Positions 44,765 through 52,755 are shown, counted from the stretch's first letter. The stretch is DNA of 64,000 bases from Gemmatimonadetes bacterium T265 (GCA_019973575.1 BPUI01000001.1:124001-188000); one strand, 5' to 3'. Numbers and translations are program-made. The notes: generated by a model not told the origin, from the letters alone.

Positions 44765-45823
44765 TCAGCGCGCCCGCACGCCGAGCCCCGGCGCGTCGGG
44801 GAGGCGCACGACGCCGCCGTCGATCGTCGCGCCCACGTACGGGTCGTGGGCCAGGAGCGCCGCGCCGTCGAGGTCCGCGGCGTCGAGCAACGGCGCGAGG
44901 TGTGCGGCCGCGGTGATCCCGAGCGACGTCTCGATCATGCAGCCGCACATCACGAGCAGCCCGTGCGCCCGCGCCGTCGCGATCATCGCCACCGCCTCGC
45001 GTAGGCCGCCGCACTTCGCGAGCTTGAGATTGATTCCGTCGACCGCGCCCGCCGCGGCGAGTCGCGCGACGTCCGCCGCGTCGACGCACGACTCGTCCGC
45101 GACCACCGGGAGTGCGCCGCGCTCGCGCACGAAGCGGAGCCCGTCGACGTCGCCCGCCGGGACGGGCTGCTCGAGGAACTCGACGCCGAGGTCGGCGAGG
45201 AGCGCGCTCATGCGCACGGCCGTCTTCGGCGACCACGCCGCGTTCGCGTCGACGCGCAGCACCTTGTCCGGCTCGAGCGCGCGCACGCGGCGCATCGTCG
45301 CCGCGTCGCGCTCCGGGCCGGCCGCGTTCCCGAGCTTCACCTTCAGGACCGGGTACGTTGCCGCCTGCGTTAGGCGGCGCTCGAGCTCCGCATCGTCGGC
45401 CGCGAGTCCGATCGTGAAGCTCGAGGCGGGCGCGCGCGCCGGGTCGAGTCCGAGCATCCGGTAGAGCGGCACGCCGAGCCGCTTCGCCGCGAGGTCGTGC
45501 AGCGCGACCGACACGGCGGTCCGCGCCGCCCCGTTCTGGCGCAGGGCGGCGCGCATGCGCTGCTCGGCGTCGTCCAGGTGCCACGGGTCGCACCCGTCGA
45601 GCGCCCGTTCGAGCCGCGGCAGCGCGCCGGCCACGCTCTCCGGTGTCTCGCCGTAGAACCGGCTCGGCGCCGCCTCGCCCCACCCCTCGGCCCCGTCGCG
45701 CGCGTCGCGCACGCGGACGGTGACCGTCGGGTACTCGCTCGCCCCGCCGCGCGCGATGACGAACGGCAGCGCGGTGCGCACGGGGGCGAACGTGTGGGTG
45801 ATGGAGAGTGCGGGCGTGCTCAC
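44765..45823 (-). CDS. Dipeptide epimerase (L-Ala-D/L-Glu epimerase type), enolase superfamily
   Basis: A 352-residue enolase-superfamily enzyme of the muconate-lactonising subgroup. It has the catalytic KxK in VLKVKLG, metal ligands in LRVDANAAW (Asp), VEFLEQPV (Glu) and VVADESC (Asp), a second catalytic Lys in INLKLAKCGGL, and the C-terminal MCGCMIETSLGITAAAHLA loop that in YcjG/YkfB-type epimerases surrounds the dipeptide. Its likely role is converting L-Ala-D-Glu from murein into L-Ala-L-Glu, matching the murein recycling genes at 27-31 kb, though other dipeptides are possible. The GTG at 45821-45823 overlaps the kinase stop (GTGA). Confidence 0.85.
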   Translation of the reverse strand: MSTPALSITHTFAPVRTALPFVIARGGASEYPTVTVRVRDARDGAEGWGEAAPSRFYGETPESVAGALPRLERALDGCDPWHLDDAEQRMRAALRQNGAARTAVSVALHDLAAKRLGVPLYRMLGLDPARAPASSFTIGLAADDAELERRLTQAATYPVLKVKLGNAAGPERDAATMRRVRALEPDKVLRVDANAAWSPKTAVRMSALLADLGVEFLEQPVPAGDVDGLRFVRERGALPVVADESCVDAADVARLAAAGAVDGINLKLAKCGGLREAVAMIATARAHGLLVMCGCMIETSLGITAAAHLAPLLDAADLDGAALLAHDPYVGATIDGGVVRLPDAPGLGVRAR

Positions 45824-46836
45824 GGCGCAGCCGGGTTGGTCGGGCGCCGCGGCCGCCACGCGAGGCGCAGCTCCGGCGCGCCGCGTTCGACGAGGAAGCC
45901 GACGAGCGCGTCCGCGAGGTCGCCGGCGCGTTGGTAGCGGTCGTCGGCGCTCTTGGCGAGCGTGCGCATGATGATCGCGGCGAGCGCGGGCGGTACGTCG
46001 GGCGCCGCGGCCTCGACCGGCACCGGCGCCTCGTGCACGTGCTTGTAGCCGACCTGGTACGGGTCGGGCGCGTCGAACGGCGGCGCGCCGGCGAGCGCCT
46101 CGTACAGCACCACGCCTAACGCGTAGACGTCGCTCCGCCCGTCGAGCACGCGCCCCATCGCCTGCTCGGGGCTCATGTAGTGCGGCGTGCCCATCGCGCG
46201 CCCGGTCGCGGTCATCCGCGCGTGGAAGCGCGCGCTCGCGATCCCGAAGTCGGTCACGACCGCGTACCCGTCCTCGTCGAACAGCACGTTGTCGGGCTTC
46301 ACGTCGCGGTGCACGACGCCGCGGCGGTGCGCGTAGTCGAGCCCGCGCGCGGCCTGCGCCGCGGCGGCCGCCGCCTGCTCGGGGCTCAGCCGCCGCCCGC
46401 GCGCCGTCGCGTCGGCGAGCGAGCCGCCGCCGAAGTAGGGCATGACGAGGAACTCGACCGCGCCCCCCTCGCCGCCCGCGGTCGCGTAGTCGAGGATCGG
46501 GCAGACGTGCGGGTGCTGCAGCCGCGCCGCCGACTCGGCCTCGCGGCGGAAGCGGGTGCGCATCTCCGGGTCGCGCGCGAGGTGCGGGTGGAGCACCTTG
46601 AGCGCGAGCGGCGTGTCGAGCAGGGCGTGGCGCGCGCGGTACACGGTCGCCATCCCCCCGCCGCCGAGCCGCCCCTCGACGGCGTAGCGGCCGCCCGCAG
46701 CGCGGCGCAGCGCGGCGAGGTCGGGGTCCGGCGGCTCGGCCGCGGCGGGGGGCGGCAGCTCGGGGAGGAGTGCGCCGCAGCGCACGCAGCGCGGCGAGGC
46801 CGCGCGGTTCCAGGTGCCGCAGTCGGGGCAGAACAC
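45820..46836 (-). CDS. Ser/Thr protein kinase with N-terminal zinc ribbon
   Basis: A 338-residue Hanks-type kinase. It opens with a zinc ribbon, Cys 3, 6, 17 and 20 (CPDCG, CVRCG). The kinase domain has the glycine loop GRLGGGGMATV (56-66), Lys80 in LALKVLHPH, HRDVKPDN with catalytic Asp178, DFG (196-198), GTPHYMSPEQA in the activation/P+1 region and SDVYALGVVLYEALAG. All catalytic residues are intact. Unlike most bacterial PknB-type kinases it has no transmembrane helix or PASTA/sensor domain, so it is soluble and may be directed by the ribbon. It lies 18 bp after the GvpL/F-like gene and overlaps the epimerase start. Confidence 0.93.
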   Translation of the reverse strand: MFCPDCGTWNRAASPRCVRCGALLPELPPPAAAEPPDPDLAALRRAAGGRYAVEGRLGGGGMATVYRARHALLDTPLALKVLHPHLARDPEMRTRFRREAESAARLQHPHVCPILDYATAGGEGGAVEFLVMPYFGGGSLADATARGRRLSPEQAAAAAAQAARGLDYAHRRGVVHRDVKPDNVLFDEDGYAVVTDFGIASARFHARMTATGRAMGTPHYMSPEQAMGRVLDGRSDVYALGVVLYEALAGAPPFDAPDPYQVGYKHVHEAPVPVEAAAPDVPPALAAIIMRTLAKSADDRYQRAGDLADALVGFLVERGAPELRLAWRPRRPTNPAAP

Positions 46837-46854
46837 GGGGCGCCGGTCGCGGTG

Positions 46855-47631
46855 TTAGGCGCCGAGTTCGAGCCGCACGAAGTCGTACGGCGGCCACGGG
46901 CCCGTGAGCGCGAGCCGGAGGTCGGGGCGCGCGTCCTGCTCGCGCGCGACCGCGCCCGCGAACACGCCCCAGTGCGCGCGCTCGACGAGGAACGCGGCCC
47001 GCGCGGCCGGCTCGGCGGCCGCCTCCCCCACGTCGGCCTCCGGGGCGCCGGGTGGGGCGGTTGCCGGCGCCGCCTCGCGCTCCTCGTCGCGCAGCACGAG
47101 AAGGGCGACCGCCTCGCGCCGGAGCGCGCGCAGCACTTCGGTGAGCGGCGCGGCCGCGGGCGCGCCCGGCAGGGCCGGCGCCACGGCGCGCTCCGCGTGC
47201 ACCCGCGCCTCCACCCGGTCCTCGACGTAGCGCAGCGCCTCGGCCAGCGCGCCCGCGTGCAGTTCGAGCCAGGCGGCGACCGCCGCGCGCGAGCGGAAGA
47301 GCGTCCCCGCCGGCGCGGGCAGAATCGCGCGCTCCGCAAAGAGCGTCGCGACGACGGTGTGCGTCGCCTCGAGGTCCGCCGCGCTCGGCGCCGCCTCGAC
47401 GAACGGCGCCGGCGCGACCGCGGCGACGAGGTCACGCACGCGCAGCAGCTCGACGGCCGCGAGGCCGGCTGGCGTGCCGATCCGCCGCCCCGCGCCGCGC
47501 CGCACGCTTTCGCCCGCGCCGTGGTTCGGCGCCGGGTCGCCGTGCCCGGCGGACAGCACGCCGTACAGGCGCACACCGGTCTCGGGCTCGCGCGCGTGCG
47601 AGACGCGCGCGTGCGGAGCGCGCGGCGTCAC
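46855..47631 (-). CDS. Orphan GvpL/GvpF-family protein
   Basis: A 258-residue protein matching the gas-vesicle GvpL/GvpF family: an N-terminal TGVRLYGVL strand, LRVRDLVAAVAPAPF, then ATHTVVATLFAERAILPAPAGTLFRS (family pattern H..vl..l....vlPlrfGT.f.s), ALRYVEDRVEARVHAER, a helical middle with charged residues, and the hallmark C-terminus LTGPWPPYDFV. Those two segments, in the right order and spacing, are the basis of the call. No other gvp gene (GvpA, N, K, G, J) is in the window, so gas vesicles are not implied here. The GTG at 47629-47631 overlaps the methyltransferase stop (GTGA) and the kinase gene follows at 18 bp. Confidence 0.82.
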   Translation of the reverse strand: MTPRAPHARVSHAREPETGVRLYGVLSAGHGDPAPNHGAGESVRRGAGRRIGTPAGLAAVELLRVRDLVAAVAPAPFVEAAPSAADLEATHTVVATLFAERAILPAPAGTLFRSRAAVAAWLELHAGALAEALRYVEDRVEARVHAERAVAPALPGAPAAAPLTEVLRALRREAVALLVLRDEEREAAPATAPPGAPEADVGEAAAEPAARAAFLVERAHWGVFAGAVAREQDARPDLRLALTGPWPPYDFVRLELGA

Positions 47632-48473
47632 GCCTCGCCCCCGCGCGCCGGCTTGCGCTCGCCGCCGCGCGCGTGCGGCCATTTCACGCCGCGCACGACC
47701 TGGAAGCCGAGCGCGCGCTCGCGGGCCAGCTCGCGGAGGAGCATCTCCTCCCGCTCGACCGCCTCGCGCGCCCCGCGCCAGCCCCAGCGCCGCCACGCGT
47801 GCGCCATGATCTGCGCCTTCTGCTGCCAGGTGAGCTGCGGCGCCTCGTCGGCCGCGGCGCCGTCGTCCCCCGCGTCGGTCCAGTCCTGCACCTGCAGGTC
47901 GACGACGCCCGCGTCGCGCAGCATCTGCTTCCACTCGACGAGCAGCCGCGGCCGCATGCCGAGCCGCTCGACGAGCAGCCCGCGCGCCTCGGGCGAGAGC
48001 TCCGAGCTCCACGTCAGCTGCAGCAGCACCACCGCGCCGAGCGGCTTCGTCACGCGCACCAGCTCGGCCACCGCCCGCGCGGCGTGCGCCGCGGCCGCGA
48101 GCACCGGCTCGCCGACGGCCGCGTCGAACACGCCCGTCTCGTGCGGCAGGTCGTCGAGCGCCGCCTGCTGGTAGCTGAGCGGAAGCGGCGCCCCGCGCTC
48201 GGCCCGGGCGCGCGCGCGCGCGTCGGCCGCGTCGATCCGGTCGGCGTCGGGGTCCACGCCCGAGACCGCCGCGCCCGTGCGCTGGGCGAGCCACTCGCAG
48301 CTCGTGCCATCGCCGCACCCCGAGACGAGCACCTCCTGCCCGCGCTCGACGCCTAACAAGCTCGCCACCTCGCGGTAGAGCGCCTCGCCGCTCGAACGCC
48401 AGCGCCCGAAGACGAGCTCCTGGACGAGGCGGAAGACCGCCGGCGCGGGGGCGGCCGACTGCGGGTCCGTCAC
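47628..48473 (-). CDS. Class I SAM-dependent methyltransferase
   Basis: A 281-residue Rossmann-fold methyltransferase. Motif I VLVSGCGDGTSCEW (SAM-binding glycine loop), an acidic residue in SGVDPDADRI (motif post I), ALDDLPHETGVFDAAVGEPVLAAA (motif II) and ELVRVTKPLGAVVLLQLTW (motif III) are present. The C-terminal 100 residues, helix-rich with LTWQQKAQIMAHAWRRWGWRGA, may bind the substrate. Small molecule, lipid or protein acceptor cannot be told apart. Its TGA overlaps the GvpL/F gene start, tying the two together, and it lies 25 bp after the deacylase gene. Confidence 0.85.
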   Translation of the reverse strand: MTDPQSAAPAPAVFRLVQELVFGRWRSSGEALYREVASLLGVERGQEVLVSGCGDGTSCEWLAQRTGAAVSGVDPDADRIDAADARARARAERGAPLPLSYQQAALDDLPHETGVFDAAVGEPVLAAAAHAARAVAELVRVTKPLGAVVLLQLTWSSELSPEARGLLVERLGMRPRLLVEWKQMLRDAGVVDLQVQDWTDAGDDGAAADEAPQLTWQQKAQIMAHAWRRWGWRGAREAVEREEMLLRELARERALGFQVVRGVKWPHARGGERKPARGGEA

Positions 48474-48498
48474 GGGCGGGCGCCCCGGCGCGGCGCGC

Positions 48499-49497
48499 TC
48501 AGAGCAGCGCCCGCAGGTGCGCGGCCGCGGCCTCGCCGAGCCGCTCGGGCGCGTAGCCGCCCTCGAGCACGCTCACGAGGCGCCCGCCCGCGAGCGCGTC
48601 GGCCCGCGCGCGCGTCTGCCGCGTCAGCGCGTCGGCGTCCTCGATCTCGAGCGTGAAGCCGCCTAACGGGTCGCCGGCGAGCGAGTCGAACCCGGCCGAG
48701 ACGACGACGAGGTCGGGCGCCCAGCCGGTCGTGGCGGCGTCGACGGCGCGCGTGAACGCGTCGACGTAGCGCGCGCGGGCGAGGCCGGGCGGGAGCGGCA
48801 CGTTCCACACGCTCGCGTGCGGCCCGCGGTCCTCGGCCGCCCCCGTCCCCGGGTACCACGGCCACTGGTGCATGCTCACGAAACGCACGTCCGGCTCGTG
48901 CTGGACCAGCGCCTGCGTACCGTTGCCGTGGTGCACGTCCCAGTCGACGACCAGCACGCGCCCGGCGCCGTGGCGCGCGCGGGCGTAGAGCGCGGCGAGC
49001 GCCGCGTTGCCGAACAGGCAGAACCCCATCCCCGACGCGCGGAGCGCGTGGTGCCCGGGCGGGCGCACGGCGACGAAGCTCCGCCGCGGGCCGCCGTCCG
49101 GGGCGAACGCGAGGTCGACCGCATCGAGCGCGCCGCCCGCGCCCGCGGCGGCCGCGGCCCACGACCCGGCGCTCACCCGCGTGTCGGCGTCGAGCGCCCC
49201 GCCCCCCGCCTCGGCCAGCGTCCGCACGCCCGCGACGTACGCCGGGTCGTGCGCGACCGCGAGTTCGTCCGGCGTCGCGTGGCGCGCCTCGCGGTGCGCG
49301 ACGCGCGTGAACAGGTCGACGTCGCGCCCGACCGCGCGGAGCACCGCGCGCAGACGGCCCGTGTGCTCCGGGTGGTTCCAGCCGGTGTCGTGCAGGCCGC
49401 AGTCGGCGCTCGAGATGAACGCGACGCCCGGCGCGTCCGGCGGCCCCGCGCCCGCACCCGCCGACGGGTCCGGGCCCGCGATCCGTCGGTCGATCAC
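48499..49497 (-). CDS. Histone-deacetylase-family (arginase fold) zinc deacylase
   Basis: A 332-residue HDAC/AcuC/acetylpolyamine-amidohydrolase family enzyme. Landmarks are NHPEHTGRLRAV near residue 41-52, VRPPGHHA with the catalytic His pair (149-150), FCLFGNAALAA, DWDVHHGNGTQ with zinc ligands D187 and H189, SAGFDSLAGDPLGGF with the third zinc ligand D276, and LEGGYAPERL carrying a conserved Gly-Gly-Tyr. All catalytic residues appear intact. It would remove acyl groups from lysine side chains or polyamines. It begins with a GTG overlapping the TGA of the ubiquitin-like-fold gene upstream (GTGA, 49494-49497). Confidence 0.92.
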   Translation of the reverse strand: MIDRRIAGPDPSAGAGAGPPDAPGVAFISSADCGLHDTGWNHPEHTGRLRAVLRAVGRDVDLFTRVAHREARHATPDELAVAHDPAYVAGVRTLAEAGGGALDADTRVSAGSWAAAAAGAGGALDAVDLAFAPDGGPRRSFVAVRPPGHHALRASGMGFCLFGNAALAALYARARHGAGRVLVVDWDVHHGNGTQALVQHEPDVRFVSMHQWPWYPGTGAAEDRGPHASVWNVPLPPGLARARYVDAFTRAVDAATTGWAPDLVVVSAGFDSLAGDPLGGFTLEIEDADALTRQTRARADALAGGRLVSVLEGGYAPERLGEAAAAHLRALL

Positions 49498-49991
49498 CGC
49501 ACGGCGCGCCGGCGCCGGTGTGTGACGAGGAAGATGGAGCCGTCGAGCGCGCCGGCCGCCGCGAGCGACGCGCGCTCGTCGGGGACGACCGCCCCGTTCA
49601 GCTTCACGACGTAGTCGTCGACGGCGGCCGTCCCCGACAGCAGCACGCCTAACGCGGCCCGCTTCACCGCGGCCACCGGCGTCGCCGACGACGCGTCGAG
49701 CCGCACCACGTCCCACACCTCGGGCACCTCGACGCGGACGGTCCAGCGCGGGCCGGCGTCGCCCGCCCCGACGACGAGCGTCCCGGCGCGCGCGCGCAGC
49801 TCCGAGACGACCGGGCGCGCGGCCGGCGGCAGCGTGTACGCGTCGTCGTCGTCCCGCGGACGCCCGGGCGCGACCGCCGGGACCGCGCTCCCCGCCGGGT
49901 CGTCCGCGCGCCCGTGCGCCGGCGCCCCCGCGGACTCGGCGGCCAGGGACCCGTCGGGCCTGAGCGCGACCAGCGGCGTCACGTCGCTCAC
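49494..49991 (-). CDS. Protein with a C-terminal ubiquitin-like (beta-grasp) pattern
   Basis: A 165-residue soluble protein. The first 70 residues are Pro/Asp/Ala-rich and probably disordered. The last about 90 read as a beta-grasp pattern: RWTVRVEVPEVWDVVRLDASSATPVAAVKRAAL (strand, strand, helix), DDYVVKLNGAVVPDERASLAAAGALDGSIFLVTHRR, closely mimicking ubiquitin-like folds (YukD/EsaB or ThiS/MoaD size class). The C-terminus is RRRRAVR, not Gly-Gly, so classical conjugation or sulphur carrying is not supported. The assignment is by pattern only. GTG start overlaps the upstream stop and its own TGA overlaps the deacylase start, two GTGA junctions. Confidence 0.6.
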   Translation of the reverse strand: MSDVTPLVALRPDGSLAAESAGAPAHGRADDPAGSAVPAVAPGRPRDDDDAYTLPPAARPVVSELRARAGTLVVGAGDAGPRWTVRVEVPEVWDVVRLDASSATPVAAVKRAALGVLLSGTAAVDDYVVKLNGAVVPDERASLAAAGALDGSIFLVTHRRRRAVR

Positions 49992-50407
49992 GCCGGCGAC
50001 CCTCCGACGCGCGCGGCCGCGGCCGTCGCGGGCGCAGGGGGCGGCGCGACGCTCGCCCCACCGGGCGGCGCGGCGTCCGGCGAGACCGGGTCCGCCGTCG
50101 CCGGCAGCTCCTCGACCGGTGCGGCCTCGGGTGCCGGCGGCAGCGTGCCGAGGAAGCGCGCGACCTGCGCGTCGAACAGGTAACTCGACCCCGAGACGCG
50201 CGTGCCACGCGGGTCCGCCGTCACGCCGACGATCACCTCTTCCCCGCCCTGCCCGCGCATGCTGACGTACGTCGGGCCTTCCTTCTCCGGGTACGCGTTG
50301 TAGATGCCCGGGCGCGTCGAGAAAAAGCGTTTCGCCTCGGCCAGCACCTCGGCCGGCGCGAGCGTGGTGACGGTGTCCTGCAGCGTGCGGCCGTATTGGT
50401 GATTCAT
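49988..50407 (-). CDS. Hypothetical protein, first gene of the 50.4-44.8 kb operon
   Basis: A 139-residue soluble protein: residues 1-85 form a small alpha/beta unit (TLAPAEVLAEAKRFFSTRPGIYNAYPEKEGPTYVSMRG, EEVIVGVTADPRGTRVSGSSYLFDAQVARFLGTL) that looks like a compact domain with repeated beta strands, followed by a Pro/Ala-rich disordered tail. No signal peptide. I do not know the family. It starts with an ATG at 50405-50407 and its TGA overlaps the GTG of the ubiquitin-like-fold gene, so the two proteins probably work in the same process. Confidence 0.65.
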   Translation of the reverse strand: MNHQYGRTLQDTVTTLAPAEVLAEAKRFFSTRPGIYNAYPEKEGPTYVSMRGQGGEEVIVGVTADPRGTRVSGSSYLFDAQVARFLGTLPPAPEAAPVEELPATADPVSPDAAPPGGASVAPPPAPATAAAARVGGSPA

Positions 50408-50525
50408 GCGCGGGCGGCGGGTCGGGGCGCGCGGGACCGCGGGCCGTCGCCAAAGCTACACGGCCACGGCCCGCCGTTGCGAGCCGCGGCGCACCGTGGG
50501 ACGCGCGCGCACGTGCCTTTCGTCT

Positions 50526-51083
50526 CTATGGGAGTCCCATCGTGTGGTGCGACATGACCACGTCCACCGCGAACTGCAGCGTGAAGAGCACCCCCAACAT
50601 CCCCCACGCGAGCCCCGCGTCCCACCACACCTGACCACGCGTCGGTCCGGCCGGCGCGAACGCCGGCAGCGAGCGCCGCCACAGGACCCAGCCCGCGAAC
50701 GCGATGCCCGACTCGAGGAGGAAGTCACGCGTGGCGTGCCCGTACCACCCCAGTCCCACGTCGACCGGGCCGCCCGGCCAGGTCGGTTTGTAGCCGGTCA
50801 GGTAGTCCGCCGCCCAGTGCGACACGCACGCCAGCGCCGCAAGTGCCCCGCCGCGCCAGCTGCGCGTGATCCGGGCCCCGATCAGCCCCGCACCAAGCGC
50901 GCCGAGTCCGACGAGCGGGAAGCCGTGCGGACTCCACCCCGCGTCGGCCGTACGGTTGCTCGCGAGCTGGAGCAGGGCGTCTCCCCAGTCGGGGAGCTGC
51001 GACGCGACCACCAGCAGCCAGAGCGGCGGGGCCGACCGCGCCCCGCGCAGCCCGAGGGCGATCCCGACGTGTCCGACGTACAC
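50526..51083 (-). CDS. DUF457-like membrane protein (putative metal-dependent hydrolase)
   Basis: A 185-residue protein with about four hydrophobic segments. It begins VGHVGIALGLRG, has SQLPDWGDALLQL with acidic residues D32/D35 and LACVSHWAADYLTG with a His, and ends near VDVVMSHHTMGLP; the G-H...D...D...H pattern is that of YdjM/DUF457-type inner membrane proteins. Its start is a GTG (51081-51083) seven bases after the small ORF's stop. The function of these proteins is unclear. Confidence 0.72.
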   Translation of the reverse strand: MYVGHVGIALGLRGARSAPPLWLLVVASQLPDWGDALLQLASNRTADAGWSPHGFPLVGLGALGAGLIGARITRSWRGGALAALACVSHWAADYLTGYKPTWPGGPVDVGLGWYGHATRDFLLESGIAFAGWVLWRRSLPAFAPAGPTRGQVWWDAGLAWGMLGVLFTLQFAVDVVMSHHTMGLP

Positions 51084-51089
51084 GCGCGT

Positions 51090-51269
51090 CTACGCCGCGG
51101 GTCGCGACGCGGTCCGCGGCGCCGCCGCGTCGCGCTCGCGCGCCGCGGGGCGCGCGCGGCGGACGCGCCGCACGACCGCGTCGACCACCACGGAGACGAC
51201 GGCCGGCGCCGCGAGGGCCGCGGTCAGCGCCGCGTCTTGCATCCGGAACTGCGCGTACGGGAGCAGCAC
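51090..51269 (-). CDS. Small single-helix membrane protein (possible)
   Basis: A 59-residue frame starting at GTG 51267-51269, five bases after the TAG of the upstream gene, and ending at TAG 51090-51092, seven bases before the DUF457-like start. It has one predicted transmembrane helix (ALTAALAAPAVVSVVVDAVV) followed by an Arg-rich cytoplasmic-type tail. The exact packing between two genes on the same strand is the main support; there is no family match that I know. Confidence 0.42.
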   Translation of the reverse strand: MLLPYAQFRMQDAALTAALAAPAVVSVVVDAVVRRVRRARPAARERDAAAPRTASRPAA

Positions 51270-51273
51270 GGCC

Positions 51274-52755
51274 CTACTCCAGCGCGCGCGTCAGTGCCGC
51301 CGCGAGCGGCCCCGGGTCGACCGTCGGGCGCGAGGCCGGCCCTGGCCCGAACCACGCCGACACGAGCCACCGCCCCGCGCGCGGGTTGCGCCACCAGTCC
51401 TCGTCGAACCGCTCGCGCAGTTCGGCCGCGAGCGCGCCGGCCAACAAGGCCCCGCGCAACCGGTCGCCGACCGCGAACGGCGGGTCGACGTCGGCCATCG
51501 CCTCGCCCGGGTTGGGCGCGACCCCGAGCGCGGCCCGCGTCCGGTCGACGTAGACCGCGTCGACGTCGCCTAACGCGACCTCGTCGCCGTACGCCGCGGC
51601 GGACACGGCCGCACGCGCCGCGGCGGCGCGCACCGCCGCGAGCTCGCGGAACGCGGCCGCACGCGCCGCACGCTCCAGCGCCGCCCCGGACAGGCCGGCG
51701 TAGCGGCGCAGCCAGCCGCGCTCGCGCAGCAGCGTCGCGACCAGCGCGCCGCTCGCCAGCGCGGCCAGCGCGCCCGCCTGCCAGCGCGTCTCGAACGGCA
51801 GCCCGGGGTCGGCGTGCGCGCGGTGCAGCGCCTGCCCGAGCGCGTCGAGGTAGACGCGCGCCGCGTCCGGCGCGGTACTCGGCCGCGTGAGCACGTACAC
51901 CTCGCCCGGGACGCGCACCGCGAGGGCGCGCGCGGGCTCGCCGTACGGCGCGCCGAACAGCCCCGCGCGCACGCGGCCGCCGGCGTCGGGGTCGATCCCC
52001 ATCGCCGCGAGCTGCGTGCGCGCCATCGCGGCCAGCCCGCTCCCGCGGACCGCGGCCGCATCGTCGCCGGCCGCGAGCACCGCCGGCAGGTCCTCGCCCC
52101 GCAGCTCGCGCACGGGGAGTCCGAGCCTCCGCCGCGCCCGCTCCGCGAGCGAGTCGCCCCACGCCGCGTCCGTGAGGGCGACCCACGCCGCGCCGAGCGC
52201 CGCGCGCGCGGCGGGCGCCTCGCCCGTGAGGCGGCCGAACGTGTCGTCGAAGCCGGCCGCGACGCCGAGCGCCTCGACCGCGGCGCACGTGCGGGCGACG
52301 CGCTCGCGGGCGAGCGGCGCGAGCGCCTCCGCCGCCACGCGCGCCCGCGCGTCGCCTAACGCGCGCCGCGTGGCCGCGTCGCCCGCGAGCGTCGACAGCC
52401 GCGCGCCGAGGTCGCCCCACGCCACCGTCGGCCCGCCCGGCACCCGGACGGCCGCCCGCCGCCGCCAGTCGTGCAGCCGCGCCGCGTAGGGCGCGACCGC
52501 CGCCCGCACGCGCGCCGCGGCCACCCACGTCGCGAGCGCGCGCGCCCCGCCGGCCGCGGGCTCGGGGACGACGTCGAGCGCGACCGCGAGCGCGTCGGCG
52601 CTCTCGATCAGCGGCCAGCGCCCGGACACCGCGTCGAAGCGCGGCGCGTCGCCCGAGCCCCGCGTCGCGGCGGCGAGCCGGGCCGTCCCCCACGCCGCCG
52701 CGCACGCCTCCGCGGCCGCGCGCACCGCGTCGGCCGTCAACTCCGCCATCGCCAT
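51274..52755 (-). CDS. M3-family peptidase homologue that has lost its catalytic site
   Basis: A 493-residue, helix-rich Ala/Arg protein. The region DALGQALHRAHADPGLPFETRW aligns by pattern with the M3 metallopeptidase active-site stretch (HExGHALHxxHxxPxLPFE), but HE is replaced by DA and the second His by Gln; downstream the zinc-ligand Glu region reads LASGALVA where TEG is expected. The C-terminal segment DEDWWRNPRAGRWL resembles the end of the family. It is therefore most likely non-catalytic. A second frame of equal length overlaps here but has Arg/Gly-biased shadow composition and is rejected. It is 34 bp downstream of glyS. Confidence 0.65.
   Translation of the reverse strand: MAMAELTADAVRAAAEACAAAWGTARLAAATRGSGDAPRFDAVSGRWPLIESADALAVALDVVPEPAAGGARALATWVAAARVRAAVAPYAARLHDWRRRAAVRVPGGPTVAWGDLGARLSTLAGDAATRRALGDARARVAAEALAPLARERVARTCAAVEALGVAAGFDDTFGRLTGEAPAARAALGAAWVALTDAAWGDSLAERARRRLGLPVRELRGEDLPAVLAAGDDAAAVRGSGLAAMARTQLAAMGIDPDAGGRVRAGLFGAPYGEPARALAVRVPGEVYVLTRPSTAPDAARVYLDALGQALHRAHADPGLPFETRWQAGALAALASGALVATLLRERGWLRRYAGLSGAALERAARAAAFRELAAVRAAAARAAVSAAAYGDEVALGDVDAVYVDRTRAALGVAPNPGEAMADVDPPFAVGDRLRGALLAGALAAELRERFDEDWWRNPRAGRWLVSAWFGPGPASRPTVDPGPLAAALTRALE

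Noticed and set aside
51224-52705. Second 493-codon minus-strand frame overlapping the M3-like gene
   Set aside because: It is Arg/Gly/Ala biased like other shadows, while the other frame has M3-like segments and a normal amino-acid mix.
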